Assembly: GCA_050692435.1 (NCBI GenBank)
Contig: JBOGVG010000240.1
Coordinates: 1-6,812, forward strand
Origin: AC-69 sp050692435
GTDB taxonomy: Bacteria; Actinomycetota; UBA4738; HRBIN12
Reading direction: 5' to 3'
Length of the DNA stretch: 6,812 nucleotides
Below are positions 5,921-6,812 of the stretch, piece after piece (position 1 is the first letter of the stretch; every line of letters starts with the position of its first letter). Both the position numbers and the translations under genes were made by a program. The notes beneath the pieces were generated by a model. It was not told the origin of the DNA. It did no database searches and was given only the letters and a program-made list of their open reading frames with translations.

Positions 5921-6502
5921 ATGGGTGAGCGCGGGCAGAAGAGATCGTGGCGGCCCCCCCGCGTGTCGTCCATGCCCTCGGTGAAGGAGGCGGCCCGGAG
6001 GTTTTGTCCGCCCTACGTCGTCGCCGAGGAGGCCCCCTGGGCGCTCCGGGTGAAGTTGACCGACCCATCCGGCCGCCGGCCGGACATCTCGGTCGGCCAT
6101 CGGCACGAGCGCCGGCTGTTCCTGAAGGCCAACTACCTGTCGCTCTCCTCCACCGTCCCCGGGCACGGGCCCGAACGTGACGCCGAGCTCACGTTCCGTT
6201 TCCGAGGGCCCCTCTCGCGCCAGCGGACGAGGCTGGGGTGGGCGGCTCCGGTCCCCGGGGGGCCCGAATGGCTCGCGCGGGCCGAGGGACCCCTGCTCGA
6301 GGCCGTCCGGGGGATCGAGGCTGTGCAGTCGCTTCGGATGCGATGGTCGGCCGAAGAGGCCGTGTGGCGCGTACGGCTGGAGACGTTGTCGGGGTCGATG
6401 ATGAGCGGCTTCATGACCCCGCTGCCGGTCGCCGTCCCATTCGATCAGCGCGAGGCGGATTCGTTCATCGCCCTCGTGGATGTCTTGGCCTCCCCAGCCT
6501 GA
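5921..6502 (+). CDS. Uncharacterised 193-residue protein at the end of the operon
   Basis: I do not recognise a family. The frame shows the strong G/C third-base bias of its neighbours over its whole length, which argues for a real gene. It starts 8 bases after the kinase stop, so it is probably co-transcribed. The product appears soluble: no signal peptide or membrane helix, a basic proline-rich N-terminus (1-20), then a mixed strand/helix protein with RRLFLKANYLSLSS (64-77), ELTFRFRGPLSRQRTRLGW (89-107), a helix WLARAEGPLLEAVRGI (117-132) and alternating strands RMRWSAEEAVWRVRLETL (139-156). The repeated charged beta strands suggest a small alpha/beta domain. The ribosome site is weak (AGGGT, 5911-5915); in-frame GTG 5963 or ATG 5972 are alternative starts that would remove the basic leader. 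A role in the pathway is only suggested by position. Confidence 0.75.
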   Translation: MGERGQKRSWRPPRVSSMPSVKEAARRFCPPYVVAEEAPWALRVKLTDPSGRRPDISVGHRHERRLFLKANYLSLSSTVPGHGPERDAELTFRFRGPLSRQRTRLGWAAPVPGGPEWLARAEGPLLEAVRGIEAVQSLRMRWSAEEAVWRVRLETLSGSMMSGFMTPLPVAVPFDQREADSFIALVDVLASPA

Positions 6503-6517
6503 CCCTCGGCACCCCGC

Positions 6518-6812
6518 CTACTCCGGCGTGACGTAGGCCGCTGTGATGCCACCGTCCACGACGAGGGCGGCCCCGGTCATGTACGAGGACTCGTCGGAGG
6601 CCAGGAACAGCGCCGCCTTGGCGATCTCCTCGGCCCGGCCGAAGCGGCCCATCGGGATATGCACCAGCCGGCGCTGCCGCCGGGCCGGATCCGCCAGCAG
6701 CTCCTGGAGTAGCGGGGTCTCGATGGGCCCGGGACACAGGGCGTTCGCGCGCACGCCCTGGCGGGCGAACTCCACGGCCATCTCCCGGGTCATGGAAAGC
6801 ACGCCCCCCTTC
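6518..6812 (-). CDS. Short-chain dehydrogenase/reductase (SDR), C-terminal part, cut by window edge
   Basis: NAD(P)(H)-dependent oxidoreductase of the classical SDR family. Only the last 97 residues are visible and the N-terminal Rossmann half lies beyond 6812. The first visible residue is a lysine (6809-6811) followed by GGVLSMTREMAVEFARQGVRANAL, which matches the stretch right after the catalytic Tyr-x-x-x-Lys of SDRs, so this lysine is probably the active-site one. NALCPGPIETP (cofactor-contacting PG motif), MGRFGRAEEIAKAALFLASDESSYMTG and terminal VVDGGITAAYVTPE are standard FabG/glucose-dehydrogenase-like features. The apparent GTG at 6800-6802 is an internal valine, not a start. The gene converges on the operon with 15 bases between stops. 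Substrate unknown; from memory, SDRs with this tail occur in actinobacterial clusters for amine or polyamine catabolism, a weak hint. Confidence 0.9.
   Translation of the reverse strand, partial: KGGVLSMTREMAVEFARQGVRANALCPGPIETPLLQELLADPARRQRRLVHIPMGRFGRAEEIAKAALFLASDESSYMTGAALVVDGGITAAYVTPE

Noticed and set aside
1..6812. Signs of mobile elements, CRISPR arrays, tRNA or rRNA genes.
   Set aside because: I found no transposase or integrase frame, terminal repeats, spaced direct repeats, tRNA-like cloverleaf or rRNA-like sequence on either strand.

Overview
The window reads as a GC-rich bacterial chromosome segment. G or C dominates third codon positions, two of the internal genes start with GTG, and genes are packed with 4-base overlaps. 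Protein style (HutC-type GntR regulator, COG1070-like kinase, SDR ending in DGGITAAYVTPE) suggests Actinomycetota or a close high-GC relative. This lineage call is an inference, because there is no rRNA or marker gene here.

Layout: (1) Bases 58-1575, minus strand: a complete 12-helix APC-superfamily permease, closest in style to ethanolamine permeases. (2) Bases 1576-1748: a divergent control region with two copies of a GntR-type operator (TTGTCTGACMA), a near-ideal sigma-70 promoter for the rightward operon with one operator inside its spacer, and a plausible leftward promoter with the other operator in the permease leader. (3) Bases 1749-5912, plus strand: four genes chained by 4-base stop/start overlaps, encoding a GntR/UTRA regulator, a DhnA-type class I aldolase, a zinc medium-chain dehydrogenase and an FGGY carbohydrate kinase. 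(4) Bases 5921-6502, plus strand: a small unrecognised protein 8 bases after the kinase, probably the operon's last gene. (5) Bases 6518-6812, minus strand: the C-terminal part of an SDR oxidoreductase that converges on the operon and runs off the window edge; its first visible residue is the presumed catalytic lysine.

Proposed joint function (inference): the enzymes form a complete oxidise, phosphorylate and cleave module. The dehydrogenase would turn a polyol or sugar-like alcohol into a ketone, the FGGY kinase would phosphorylate it, and the Schiff-base aldolase would split the phosphorylated ketose into central metabolites. The GntR/UTRA protein would sense an intermediate and repress both itself with the operon and the divergent permease. 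The odd point is that the partner transporter belongs to an amine/amino-acid family, not a sugar family. The natural substrate is therefore not obvious and may be a nitrogen-containing or otherwise unusual alcohol. No mobile element, CRISPR array, tRNA or rRNA was seen.
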